From an uncultured Verrucomicrobiota bacterium (GTDB lineage: Bacteria; Verrucomicrobiota; Verrucomicrobiia; Limisphaerales; JADLHS01), in the NCBI GenBank assembly GCA_937894935.1, contig CALAYC010000120.1, forward strand, positions 1-27,347: a stretch of 27,347 bases of DNA, read 5' to 3'. A program made the translations under genes and the position numbers. The stretch's first letter is position 1, and each line of letters begins with the position of its first letter. The notes beneath the pieces are model-generated. The model searched no databases, was not told the origin of the DNA, and saw nothing but the letters and a program-made list of their open reading frames with translations. This document shows positions 15,481 through 23,206 of this stretch, one piece after another.

Positions 15481-16869
15481 TCAGGACTGCTCCAGCGTGC
15501 CGTAAGTAATCGGCTTCACTTCCTTGCCGTCGCCCGTCGTGATCTTCCGCGTTTTCTCATCGAACAAACAGGCGATCCTGAGGCGATCGGACATTTCCGC
15601 GAGTGAGATGACCGTTTGCGTGCGCACGGCCAGTTCGATACCGCAGTTCGGTTCTTTGCCGGTGCGGATACAATCGAACCAATTCGCGTGATGCGCCGGA
15701 ATATCTTCGGTCGGTTTCAAGCCTTCCCACTTTTCCGGATCCACGTCGTCGGCGAATTCCTTTTCCGGACGCAATTCCAATCTCTCGCCGGACGTGCCGA
15801 CCTCCAGCGTGGCGCGATGTCCGTAAAGCGCAAAACCGGGACTGCGTGCATTCACCGTACTGCATGCGAGCATCAGCGATACGCCATTGGGAAATTCTGC
15901 CATCAGTTCCACGTGCTCCGGCACATCGCGTTCATACGTGCCCGGCGTGTTTTTGTCCGTGCCAATCGGTTTCGTCCCGATGCTCATAACGCGAGTGGGG
16001 AATTGCACACTCCCCATCGCCAACATCAATGGATGCAATCGGTGTGGCATCAGATCGCCCAGCAAACCGGCGCAATACGGATAATACTTTCGCCAACGGA
16101 AATAATGATCTCTATCGAACGGCACACGCTTTTTCACCGGCCCGAGCCACTTCTCCCACTCCAGCGTCTCCGGCGTCGCATCGGCCTGGATATCATAATT
16201 CCATTCGCCCTTTGGATTGTTGCGGCAGTAATAACCCTGTGCCCACACGAGTTGCCCGATTCGACCGTCTTTAATCAGTTCCGCAGCTTTATGCCAGGCA
16301 GCGGCAGAACAACCTTGCGAACCGACCTGCACAACCTTGCCCGTTTTTTTCGCCACATCGTACACGGCGAAGGCTTCATCCAGATAACGCGTCAGCGGCT
16401 TCTCGCAATAAACGTGTTTGCCGGATTCCATCGCGCCGATGCAAGCCGCGGCATGAATCGGGTCATGCGTTGAAATCACCACCGCATCAATGTCCTTCCG
16501 CTCCAATAACTGTCGGTAATCGTTGTAAACCGCGACGTTCGAGCCACTGCCGGCTTTTTCGATAAACGCTTTGGCGGCCGCAGTCCGTTTCGTCCACACG
16601 TCGCAAACCGCCACTTGCGAAATGTTATTGGCCGCAGCGTGGATACTTGAAATCCGCACGTGCGCGTTCATTCCCTGCCCGCCGACGCCGATGAATCCGA
16701 CGTTGATTCGATCGTTCGCGCCCAACACGCGCCCCGGACTCGGCGCTTGACCATAAACCGTTGGTCGCAAGAGTGGCGTCGCAGCAATGACCGCGGCGGC
16801 GGTAGTTGTTTTTTTGAGGAACTCCCGACGCGTGGCCGGGACGGTCGAAGGATTGGATTTCTTTTGCAT
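15481..16869 (-). CDS. Tat-exported Gfo/Idh/MocA-family oxidoreductase
   Basis: 462 residues. The twin-arginine signal is ATRREFLKKTTTAAAVIAAT (RR at 14-15), followed by a hydrophobic run, so the folded enzyme with bound cofactor should go to the periplasm. The Rossmann motif INVGFIGVGGQG (55-66), VAVCDVW, VVISTHDPIHA and HVYCEKPL (Glu156-Lys157-Pro158, the family's EKP motif) place it in Gfo/Idh/MocA. The C-terminal half has the KYYPYCAGLLGDLMPHRLHP segment, with the catalytic-region His. These enzymes use NAD(P) to oxidise, reduce or rearrange sugars and related polyols. Tat-bearing copies are numerous in verrucomicrobia and planctomycetes. The substrate is unknown. It is a single-gene unit: a promoter-like pair and a palindrome lie upstream, and a strong terminator downstream. 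Confidence 0.9.
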   Translation of the reverse strand: MQKKSNPSTVPATRREFLKKTTTAAAVIAATPLLRPTVYGQAPSPGRVLGANDRINVGFIGVGGQGMNAHVRISSIHAAANNISQVAVCDVWTKRTAAAKAFIEKAGSGSNVAVYNDYRQLLERKDIDAVVISTHDPIHAAACIGAMESGKHVYCEKPLTRYLDEAFAVYDVAKKTGKVVQVGSQGCSAAAWHKAAELIKDGRIGQLVWAQGYYCRNNPKGEWNYDIQADATPETLEWEKWLGPVKKRVPFDRDHYFRWRKYYPYCAGLLGDLMPHRLHPLMLAMGSVQFPTRVMSIGTKPIGTDKNTPGTYERDVPEHVELMAEFPNGVSLMLACSTVNARSPGFALYGHRATLEVGTSGERLELRPEKEFADDVDPEKWEGLKPTEDIPAHHANWFDCIRTGKEPNCGIELAVRTQTVISLAEMSDRLRIACLFDEKTRKITTGDGKEVKPITYGTLEQS

Positions 16870-16890
16870 AGTGCGGTTCGATTTGAACGG

Positions 16891-16918
16891 ACGATAACCG
16901 CCTCAACAAACCGGTCAA
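16891..16918 (-). promoter_or_regulatory. Candidate sigma70 promoter of the oxidoreductase gene
   Basis: On the minus strand TTGACC (16918-16913), a 16-bp spacer and TATCGT (16896-16891) fit a -35/-10 pair, with the -10 about 20 nt before the ATG at 16869. The match is good at -35 and fair at -10. Confidence 0.45.
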
Positions 16919-16919
16919 C

Positions 16920-16933
16920 AGCACATTTGTGCT
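16920..16933. promoter_or_regulatory. Palindrome next to the oxidoreductase promoter, candidate operator
   Basis: AGCACA and TGTGCT are perfect 6-bp inverted arms around TT. The site begins one base beyond the candidate -35 box, the usual place for an activator or repressor of LacI/GntR size. No matching regulator gene lies beside it. Confidence 0.4.
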
Positions 16934-17072
16934 CCCCTCTAATCGGAACAACCTCCGCGAATCTCTGACCCGCAAAATGGTCGCGCGGCATTTTCTCCTG
17001 AATCCAGCAGCAATATCGCCGAATGCTAGCGTGACTCCGCATAGCGGAATTTATTAGATTGGTCGCGCCATT

Positions 17073-18554
17073 ATGGAATACGAAGCGGTCATCGGTCTCG
17101 AAACCCACGTCCAACTCAAGACGAAGTCGAAGATGTGGTGCGGGTGCGCCAACGCCTTCGGCTCGGAGCCGAATACGAACGTGTGTCCTGTTTGTCTCGG
17201 CCTGCCCGGTGTGTTGCCGGTGCCGAACGAAGAAGCGCTGCGGCTCACGGTGCTCACCGGTTATCTGCTGAATTGCGAAATCCCGCGCTTCGCGAAGTTC
17301 GATCGGAAAAGTTATTTCTATCCGGACATGCCGAAAAATTATCAACTCACGCAATACGACAAGCCGAGTACGGCGAACGGTTACGTGGAGTTTGAATTGA
17401 ACGGCAAGCTGGAACGCGTCCGCATCACACGCGCGCACCTCGAAGAAGACGTCGGCAAGAGCACGCATTTCGAGCGACACAGCGGCGTGGATTTCAATCG
17501 TGCCGGCGTGCCACTGCTTGAAATTGTTTCCGAACCGGACATCACCAGCGCGGACATGGCCTACGCGTATCTCAACGCGCTGACGGAAATTCTTCATCAG
17601 GGCGGCGTCAGCGATTGTGACATGGAAAAAGGGATGGTGCGCTGCGACGTCAACGTGAGCGTGCGTCCGAAAGGTTCAACCGGACTGGGCGCGAAGATTG
17701 AAATCAAAAACATGAACAGCTTCTCCGGCGTGCGCCGCGCGCTGGAATATGAAATCCCGCGCCAGATTGAAGCTGTGTCACGTGGCGAAAAATTGATTCA
17801 ATCCACGCGCCGCTGGGACGACGTCGCCGGCATCACTGAACAGATGCGCACCAAAGAGGACGCACATGATTACCGTTATTTTCCTGATCCGGATTTGATG
17901 CCGCTCGCGCCGAGTGACGAATGGCTCGCGGAAGTTCGTGCGAAAGCCATTGAGTTGCCGCTCGCGCGCAAACATCGCCTGATGCGTGATTACAATTTAC
18001 CCGCCGGCGACGCCGAGGTGTTCAAGAGTAATCCGGCATTAAGCGACTATTTCGAAAGCATCGCTAAAAAGGCTCCGAATCCGAAAGCGATTGCGAATTG
18101 GGTCATCAACAACCTGCAAGCCAAGCTCGGCGACGCAACCGCGCGCGAAGCTGCCAATCTCGTTTCGACGGGACTGGACGCGTCAGATCTCAAGCCGATG
18201 ACGCTTGCGGATCTGAAGTTTCCGCCGCAGGCGTTGTTGGATTTGGTCGGGCTGGTCGAAGCCAAGACCATCAGCAATTCCGCCGCGCAACAGGTATTTG
18301 CCGAAATGTTTGAGACCGGCAAAGCACCCGCCGCCATCGTGCAGGAAAAAGGGCTCGCGCAAGTCAGCGACACCGGAGCGATTGAAACCTTCTGTGACGA
18401 AGCGATTGCCGCGAATCCCAAAATCGTCGCCGACTACAAAGCGGGCAAAGGTGCCGCGTTGAATGCGCTCAAAGGTCAGGTCATGAAGCTGTCGAAAGGG
18501 AAAGCCAATCCCGCGCTCGTCGGCGAAATTTTAGAGCGAAAGCTGAAGAGCTGA
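17073..18554 (+). CDS. gatB: Asp-tRNA(Asn)/Glu-tRNA(Gln) amidotransferase subunit B
   Basis: 493 residues, normal length. GatB is the kinase and tRNA-binding subunit of GatCAB, which amidates Glu-tRNA(Gln) or Asp-tRNA(Asn) in the cytosol. The start MEYEAVIGLETHVQLKTKSK is diagnostic. Zinc cysteines are Cys23, Cys25, Cys38 and Cys41 (WCGCANA and VCPVCLGLPG). FDRKSYFYPDMPKNYQLTQ, the HLEEDVGKSTH segment, GVPLLEIVSEPD, VRCDVNVSV, EIKNMNSF and DYRYFPDPDL all follow in the expected order. The C-terminal helical and tail domains end LVGEILERKL. The ATG at 17073 has no Shine-Dalgarno match. gatC and gatA are not next to it. Three plus-strand genes follow closely, so it may head an operon. Confidence 0.96.
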   Translation: MEYEAVIGLETHVQLKTKSKMWCGCANAFGSEPNTNVCPVCLGLPGVLPVPNEEALRLTVLTGYLLNCEIPRFAKFDRKSYFYPDMPKNYQLTQYDKPSTANGYVEFELNGKLERVRITRAHLEEDVGKSTHFERHSGVDFNRAGVPLLEIVSEPDITSADMAYAYLNALTEILHQGGVSDCDMEKGMVRCDVNVSVRPKGSTGLGAKIEIKNMNSFSGVRRALEYEIPRQIEAVSRGEKLIQSTRRWDDVAGITEQMRTKEDAHDYRYFPDPDLMPLAPSDEWLAEVRAKAIELPLARKHRLMRDYNLPAGDAEVFKSNPALSDYFESIAKKAPNPKAIANWVINNLQAKLGDATAREAANLVSTGLDASDLKPMTLADLKFPPQALLDLVGLVEAKTISNSAAQQVFAEMFETGKAPAAIVQEKGLAQVSDTGAIETFCDEAIAANPKIVADYKAGKGAALNALKGQVMKLSKGKANPALVGEILERKLKS

Positions 18555-18601
18555 TTTCAGTTTCGGTCATCGCTCTCTTCAACGAGTTAAAATCCGGTCG
18601 C

Positions 18602-19414
18602 GTGGCGAAACCCAATTCCATTGAACTTCCTGGTGTGCCGCCGATCCCGATTCTCTACGAGGATCGCGCGGTGCTGGCAATTGATAAGCCACGTCACTGG
18701 ATGCTCGTGCCGTTCTCGTGGCAGCGCACCAATCGCAATCTGCAGGCTGCGCTCGTATCGTCCATCAGCGCGGGAGATTTTTGGGCGCGCTCGCGCGGAT
18801 TGAAGTTTCTCCGTTACGTGCATCGGTTGGATGCGGAAACAACCGGCATTCTGCTCTTCGCAAAAAGCCAGGGCGCAGTCGAATCGTACGGCGATCTGTT
18901 TGAAAGTCGGCGCATGGAAAAAACTTACCTTGCAGTCGTCGCCGGAACGCCAAAACAAAGCGAATGGACGTGTCGGTTAAAACTCGGCCCGGACAATAAA
19001 CGCATCGGGCGACAACGCGTGGATAATCGCAACGGCAAAGAAGCCGAAACCGATTTCAAAGTTTTACAAACCATTCCGGGCAGCGACCGCACACTCAAAA
19101 CTCAATCACAACCGGTAAATCCAAACGCCGAAGTCAAAGTTCGTCCGCACCCATTCTCCTCCTCCACTGCAACAACTCTGGTGGAAGCGCAGCCATACAC
19201 CGGGCGCACGCATCAGATTCGCATTCATCTCGCGGAATCCGGAACGCCGTGCGTGGGCGACGATCTTTATGGACGACCGGAACGCGGAGTTGAGTTGGGA
19301 TTGCGCGCCATCCGGTTGGCGTATCAAGACCCATTCACGCGTCGCCGCGTGGAGATTCGCGCGCCAGTGGAACAGTTTTGTCGCGAATACGGATTCGACA
19401 TTCCGCAACTCTAA
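18602..19414 (+). CDS. RluA-family pseudouridine synthase with an extra internal segment
   Basis: 270 residues; isomerises uridine to pseudouridine in rRNA or tRNA. There is no S4 domain at the N-terminus. ILYEDRAVLAIDKP is motif I, and HRLDAETTGILLFAKS is motif II with catalytic Asp77. RRMEKTYLAVV and GRTHQIRIHLAESGTPCVGD (motif III region) follow. Between DFKVLQTIPG and TTLVEAQPYTG sits a segment of about 30 residues (roughly 160-190, DNA 19079-19171), Ser/Pro/Gln-rich and unlike the family core, where RluA members usually have only a few residues. The start is GTG 18602, 47 nt after gatB. It is followed 18 nt later by the SET gene. The modified RNA position cannot be predicted. Active enzyme is expected since all core motifs are intact. 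Confidence 0.88.
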   Translation: MAKPNSIELPGVPPIPILYEDRAVLAIDKPRHWMLVPFSWQRTNRNLQAALVSSISAGDFWARSRGLKFLRYVHRLDAETTGILLFAKSQGAVESYGDLFESRRMEKTYLAVVAGTPKQSEWTCRLKLGPDNKRIGRQRVDNRNGKEAETDFKVLQTIPGSDRTLKTQSQPVNPNAEVKVRPHPFSSSTATTLVEAQPYTGRTHQIRIHLAESGTPCVGDDLYGRPERGVELGLRAIRLAYQDPFTRRRVEIRAPVEQFCREYGFDIPQL

Positions 19415-19432
19415 GGCAAAATTTCCGGCTTT

Positions 19433-20020
19433 ATGGAACTGACACAAGCGAACATTGAAAATCCCAGTCCGGCGGTTACCGTGGCAGCGCCTGCTGCGAG
19501 TGCTGCAGCCACGCCCCCGGCGATTCCCATCGAACAAGGTAACGAGTATCTCGAGATTCGTCGTTCGGGCATTCATGGGACGGGCGGCTATGCGCGCAAA
19601 GACATTCCCAACGGCACCCGCATCATTGAATACGTCGGCGAACGCATCTCGAAAGAGGAATCCACGCGCCGTTGCGAAGCCGATAACGAATATATTTTTA
19701 TCATCGATGAAAACATCGATCTGGACGGGAACTTTCCATGGAATCCCGCGCGCTTCATCAATCATAGTTGCACGCCCAACTGTGAAGCTGAGTGGGATGA
19801 GGGTCGCATTTTCATCAACGCCATTCGCGACATCAAAAAAGGTGAGGAACTGACCTTCAATTACGGTTACGACATGGAAGATTATCAGGACCACGTTTGT
19901 CATTGCGGCACGCCCGCGTGCATCGGCTACATTCTCGCCGAAGAATATTGGGACAAAGTCAAGAAACGTCCTGATCTCGTGAAACGAGATCAGGCAGCGC
20001 AGAACGACAAACTCGCGTGA
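19433..20020 (+). CDS. SET-domain protein (lysine methyltransferase-like) with post-SET zinc motif
   Basis: 195 residues. After an Ala/Pro-rich low-complexity N-terminus (about 10-34), the SET domain starts at EIRRSGIHGTGGYARKDIP (S-adenosylmethionine-site G-G motif). IIEYVGERIS follows, then RFINHSCTPNCEAEW (107-121, the NHSC motif) and GEELTFNYGYD (catalytic-region Tyr144). A post-SET motif CHCGTPAC (Cys156, Cys158, Cys163) follows; with Cys117 it makes the four-cysteine zinc site of eukaryotic histone methyltransferases. Methyl transfer to a protein lysine is the family activity. The bacterial substrate is unknown; ribosomal or DNA-binding proteins are possibilities. The gene lies 18 nt after the pseudouridine synthase and its TGA overlaps the purN GTG by 4 nt, so it is translated within this unit. 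No host-targeting signal is visible. Confidence 0.9.
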   Translation: MELTQANIENPSPAVTVAAPAASAAATPPAIPIEQGNEYLEIRRSGIHGTGGYARKDIPNGTRIIEYVGERISKEESTRRCEADNEYIFIIDENIDLDGNFPWNPARFINHSCTPNCEAEWDEGRIFINAIRDIKKGEELTFNYGYDMEDYQDHVCHCGTPACIGYILAEEYWDKVKKRPDLVKRDQAAQNDKLA

Positions 20021-20646
20021 ACTCCGGAAAACCATTCCGTCTCGGCGTGCTCGGCTCCGGCCGAGGCTCCAATTTCGTCGCCATCGCCAACGCCATCGCC
20101 GCCGGACAAGTCCCGGCTGAAATCGCCATCGTGTTGAGCGATGTGGAGAACGCGGGAATTCTCGAGCACGCACGGCAGCGAAATCTACCCGCGCGTTTCA
20201 TCGCGCCCGGAAAATTTCGCACGAAACTGGAAGAAGAGGCCGAACGCGCTTACGTGACCGCGTTGCAGGAAGCCAAAATAGATTTAGTTGTGCTCGCTGG
20301 TTTCATGCGCGTGCTCAAAGGTGATTTCCTCCGCGCGTTTGAAGGTCGCATCGTCAATGTGCACCCTTCCCTGCTGCCCTCGTTCCCGGGGCTCGAAGCG
20401 TGGAAGCAAGCGCTCGATCATGGTGTCAAAGTCACCGGTTGCACCGTGCACTTTGTAGATGCGGGGGTGGACTCCGGCGCCATCATCGGTCAACAGACTG
20501 TGCCGGTGCTGGACGACGATACGCCAGCGACATTGCACGAGCGGATTCACGCCGCGGAACACGAACTTTATCCACGCTGCGTGGCGGCGATTGCGCGCGG
20601 TGAAATTCTTGTTCAAGGCCGACGCGTGATCCGAAAAAAGACGTAA
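20017..20646 (+). CDS. purN: Phosphoribosylglycinamide formyltransferase
   Basis: 209 residues; transfers a formyl group from 10-formyl-tetrahydrofolate to GAR, the third step of purine synthesis. The N-terminal LGVLGSGRGSNFVAI is the phosphate-binding loop. LVVLAGFMRVL, then IVNVHPSLLPSFPG (Asn114 and His116) and CTVHFVDAGVDSGAII (Asp152) give the catalytic triad seen in E. coli PurN. The start is GTG 20017 inside the GTGA overlap with the SET gene, which implies translational coupling. A good intrinsic terminator is not visible in the 100 bp before hisG. All motifs are complete and length is standard. Confidence 0.95.
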   Translation: MNSGKPFRLGVLGSGRGSNFVAIANAIAAGQVPAEIAIVLSDVENAGILEHARQRNLPARFIAPGKFRTKLEEEAERAYVTALQEAKIDLVVLAGFMRVLKGDFLRAFEGRIVNVHPSLLPSFPGLEAWKQALDHGVKVTGCTVHFVDAGVDSGAIIGQQTVPVLDDDTPATLHERIHAAEHELYPRCVAAIARGEILVQGRRVIRKKT

Positions 20647-20750
20647 CCGCCAGGGCATTTTGGGGATTAAATTCCTCTCATTCGGTCACCCAAAAAACAA
20701 ATCGTCTTTCGCCGACCGCTTAGGTTATTCTGGCGGGCACTGATTTTGAT

Positions 20751-21632
20751 ATGAGCAGCAAGAAGATACTCAGATTCGGGTTACCCAAAGGCAGCCTGCA
20801 AGAAGCGACGATTCAGAAAATGGCCAAGGCCGGATGGAATATTTCCGTCAACAGCCGGTCCTATATCCCCTACGTGGACGATCCGGAAATGGAAATCCGC
20901 CTGATTCGCGCGCAGGAAATCAGCCGCTACGTCGAACATGGGTATCTTGACTGCGGCATCACGGGACACGATTGGGTGATGGAAAATAATTCCGACGTTC
21001 ACGAGGTCGGCGAATTTCTGTTCAGCAAAGCCACGCGCAAACCCGCGCGCTGGGTTCTGTGCGTGCCGGAAAACTCGCCGGTCAAATCAGTGAAAGATTT
21101 ACAAGGCAAACGCATTGCGACTGAAGTCGTCAATCTCACCAAAAATTACCTGAAGAAACATCGCGTCAAAGCCGACGTGGAATTTTCCTGGGGCGCAACG
21201 GAAGTTAAAGCCCACGAACTCGTGGACGCGATTGTCGAAGTAACCGAAACCGGTTCTTCGCTGCGTGCCAATAAACTCCGCATCGTGGACGAATTGCTGG
21301 TTTCCACCCCGCGATTGATCGCAAATCGCAGCGCGTGGAAAGACAAGTGGAAGCGCACGAAAATCGAAACGATTGCGTTATTGCTCACAGGCGCGCTCGC
21401 GGCTGAAGCGAAGGTCGGTCTCAAGATGAACATTCGCGAGAAAGACGTTCCTACCCTGCTCAAGAATCTGCCGTCGCTGCGTAATCCGACCATCTCGAAC
21501 CTGAGCCAACGCGGCTGGGTCGCAGTGGAAACCATCATTGATGAACATGTAGTGCGCGAGCTGATTCCCGCGTTGAAAGCCGCCGGCGCGGAAGGCATCA
21601 CGGAGTATCCGCTGAACAAAGTGGTTTACTAA
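20751..21632 (+). CDS. hisG: ATP phosphoribosyltransferase, long (HisG-L) form
   Basis: 293 residues; joins ATP and PRPP to give phosphoribosyl-ATP, the committed step of histidine synthesis. RFGLPKGSLQEAT opens the catalytic domain. DCGITGHDWV and RIATEVVNLTKNYLK follow, then the PRPP loop EVTETGSSLRANKLRIVDE (about 163-181). The C-terminal 75 residues (AKVGLKMNIREKDV, PTISNLSQRGWVAVETI) are the regulatory ACT-like domain that binds histidine, so this is the homohexameric, feedback-inhibited long form that needs no HisZ. The ATG at 20751 follows a 104-bp gap after purN, so it likely has its own promoter. A terminator lies 23 nt downstream. No other his gene is adjacent. Confidence 0.95.
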   Translation: MSSKKILRFGLPKGSLQEATIQKMAKAGWNISVNSRSYIPYVDDPEMEIRLIRAQEISRYVEHGYLDCGITGHDWVMENNSDVHEVGEFLFSKATRKPARWVLCVPENSPVKSVKDLQGKRIATEVVNLTKNYLKKHRVKADVEFSWGATEVKAHELVDAIVEVTETGSSLRANKLRIVDELLVSTPRLIANRSAWKDKWKRTKIETIALLLTGALAAEAKVGLKMNIREKDVPTLLKNLPSLRNPTISNLSQRGWVAVETIIDEHVVRELIPALKAAGAEGITEYPLNKVVY

Positions 21633-21655
21633 ATCGAACAAAATTCTTTTGCTAC

Positions 21656-21686
21656 TGGCGCGGCGCGAAGGCACCGCGCCATTTTT
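21656..21686 (+). terminator. Rho-independent terminator after hisG, ending 6 nt before the next start
   Basis: An 8-bp stem (tggcgcgg 21656-21663 with ccgcgcca 21674-21681) extends past one mismatch by two more pairs to a GAAG tetraloop, then five T. The T tract ends at 21686 and the next gene's ATG is at 21693. It may be an attenuator for that gene as well as the end of hisG. Confidence 0.8.
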
Positions 21687-21692
21687 ATTTCG

Positions 21693-23114
21693 ATGAACAC
21701 GAGGAAGTTTGATTTCGATGTTGCGGTATTGGGTGCCGGCAGCGCCGGTTACGCCGCCGCGCGCACGGCTGCAAGTGCTGGATTAAAAACGGTGGTCATC
21801 GAAGGCGGCGCAGAAGTCGGCGGACTGTGCATCTTGCGTGGTTGCATGCCGAGCAAAGCTCTGCTCTACGCCGCAGAAGTCCGGCACCTCGCCCGACACG
21901 CCACCACATGGGGACTCAAACCGGGCAAGATCGGTTTCGATTTCAAAAAAGTCATGGCACGCAAAGCGGTCATGATCGAAGACTTCGCGAGCTATCGGCG
22001 TAAACAGTTGGAGAACGGGAAATTCAAATTCTTCCGCGCTAAAGCACATTTCGTGGATGAGCATACGCTCGAATTACAACCACTCGCTCCATCGAATGGG
22101 AGATTACGACGCCTGACCGCCGGTCATTTTGTTATCGCCACCGGTTCGGTCATTGCACCACCACCACTGCCGTCGTTGGCAAACGTTGGATATCTCACCA
22201 GCGACGACGTGCTGTCGCTCAAAAAACTGCCAAAATCGATTATCGTTCTCGGCGGTGGCGCCATCGCGTGTGAGTTGGCGCAATTTCTCGCGCGCTTCGA
22301 TGTCAAGGTCACGCAGATTCAACGCAGCCCGCATGTGTTGCGCGATTTCGACGCGGACACAGGCGAAGTGATTAAGAAAGTTTTTTGCCGCGAAAAGATT
22401 CAAGTGTTTGCCGGAACAAAACTGCTCGACGCCGGACGCAGCGGTCACCGTAAGTTCATTACTTTCGAACACGAAGGCAAAACCCACCACATCGCAGCAG
22501 AGGAAATCCTGTTCGCGCTCGGTCGCGTTCCCAACACCGCTGAACTCGCGCTGGAAAACGCCGGCGTTAAAACTGAAAATCGTCGCATCATTTCCAATAG
22601 CCAGATGCGCACCAGTGCGCGACACATTTACGCTGCCGGCGATTGCACCGGGCCACATGAGATTGTGCACATCGCGATTCAGCAGGCAGAAATTGCTGCG
22701 CACAACATCGCGCACCCTAGTCGTCCGCGAAAAACGGACTATCGCCTGCTCACGAGCGTTGTCTTCACCGAGCCTCAAGCCGCGCGGGTCGGGCTGACGG
22801 AAAAGGAAGCGACCGCGCAAAAGATCCCGTTCCTCGCGGCGAGTTATCCGTTTAATGACCATGGCAAATCCATGATCATGGAAGCGCTCGACGGCTTCGT
22901 GAAATTGCTGGCACATCCGAAAACCGGCGAAATTCTCGGTGGCTGTTGCGTCGGCCCCGTTGGCGGTGAACTGATTCACGAAATCAACGTTGCGATGGCT
23001 AAGCGAATGACCGTGCACGAACTCGCTACCACGCCGCATTATCATCCGACGCTTGCTGAAATCTGGACTTACCCCGCCGAGGAATTGGCGGACCAGATTC
23101 CGCTGCGCCGCTGA
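21693..23114 (+). CDS. Pyridine nucleotide-disulfide oxidoreductase (dihydrolipoamide dehydrogenase/mercuric reductase-like)
   Basis: 473 residues, class I flavoprotein disulfide reductase, cytosolic homodimer with FAD and NAD(P)H. FDVAVLGAGSAGYAAARTAA is the FAD Rossmann motif. The redox disulfide is GGLCILRGCMPSKALL (Cys46 and Cys51), differing from the GGTCLNVGC core of classical dihydrolipoamide dehydrogenases. VIATGS, the NAD(P) motif IIVLGGGAIACELAQFLARF, LFALGRVPNT and IYAAGDCTGPHEIVHIAIQQ follow, and the dimer interface ends ATTPHYHPTLAEIW, with the His-Pro-Thr-x-x-Glu catalytic pair. The substrate cannot be assigned: no 2-oxoacid dehydrogenase genes or metal-resistance genes are nearby, and the N-terminal heavy-metal domain of MerA is absent. 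The start fits the family exactly, yet a terminator sits only 6 nt upstream and no ribosome site is visible. Confidence 0.88.
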   Translation: MNTRKFDFDVAVLGAGSAGYAAARTAASAGLKTVVIEGGAEVGGLCILRGCMPSKALLYAAEVRHLARHATTWGLKPGKIGFDFKKVMARKAVMIEDFASYRRKQLENGKFKFFRAKAHFVDEHTLELQPLAPSNGRLRRLTAGHFVIATGSVIAPPPLPSLANVGYLTSDDVLSLKKLPKSIIVLGGGAIACELAQFLARFDVKVTQIQRSPHVLRDFDADTGEVIKKVFCREKIQVFAGTKLLDAGRSGHRKFITFEHEGKTHHIAAEEILFALGRVPNTAELALENAGVKTENRRIISNSQMRTSARHIYAAGDCTGPHEIVHIAIQQAEIAAHNIAHPSRPRKTDYRLLTSVVFTEPQAARVGLTEKEATAQKIPFLAASYPFNDHGKSMIMEALDGFVKLLAHPKTGEILGGCCVGPVGGELIHEINVAMAKRMTVHELATTPHYHPTLAEIWTYPAEELADQIPLRR

Positions 23115-23193
23115 ACTCCGCATCAGCTTCGGATGAGGGTTGCGGTGAATTTAATCTTTCCCGAATCGCCATCCTCCGCGACATTCCCCGCGC

Positions 23194-23199
23194 AAAGGA
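23194..23199 (+). promoter_or_regulatory. Ribosome-binding site of the GH13 gene
   Basis: AAAGGA lies 7 nt before the ATG at 23207. It fixes the start and stands out because most genes here lack such a site. Confidence 0.6.
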
Positions 23200-23206
23200 T
23201 TCGGAC

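Noticed and set aside
16668..17597. Minus-strand frame of 309 codons spanning the intergenic region and gatB
   Set aside because: Antisense to gatB and across the divergent control region; no family resemblance.
5472..19100. 12-mer cacactcaaaac shared by the PEP-CTERM leader and the extra segment of the RluA-type gene
   Set aside because: Considered as the edge of a dispersed repeat, but several chance 12-base matches are expected in 27 kb and the flanks do not match.
19106..20173. Minus-strand frame of 355 codons opposite the pseudouridine synthase, SET and purN genes
   Set aside because: Covers three real genes in the opposite direction; typical shadow composition.
22104..23123. Minus-strand frame of 339 codons opposite the disulfide reductase
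   Set aside because: Antisense to a fully motif-supported flavoprotein gene.
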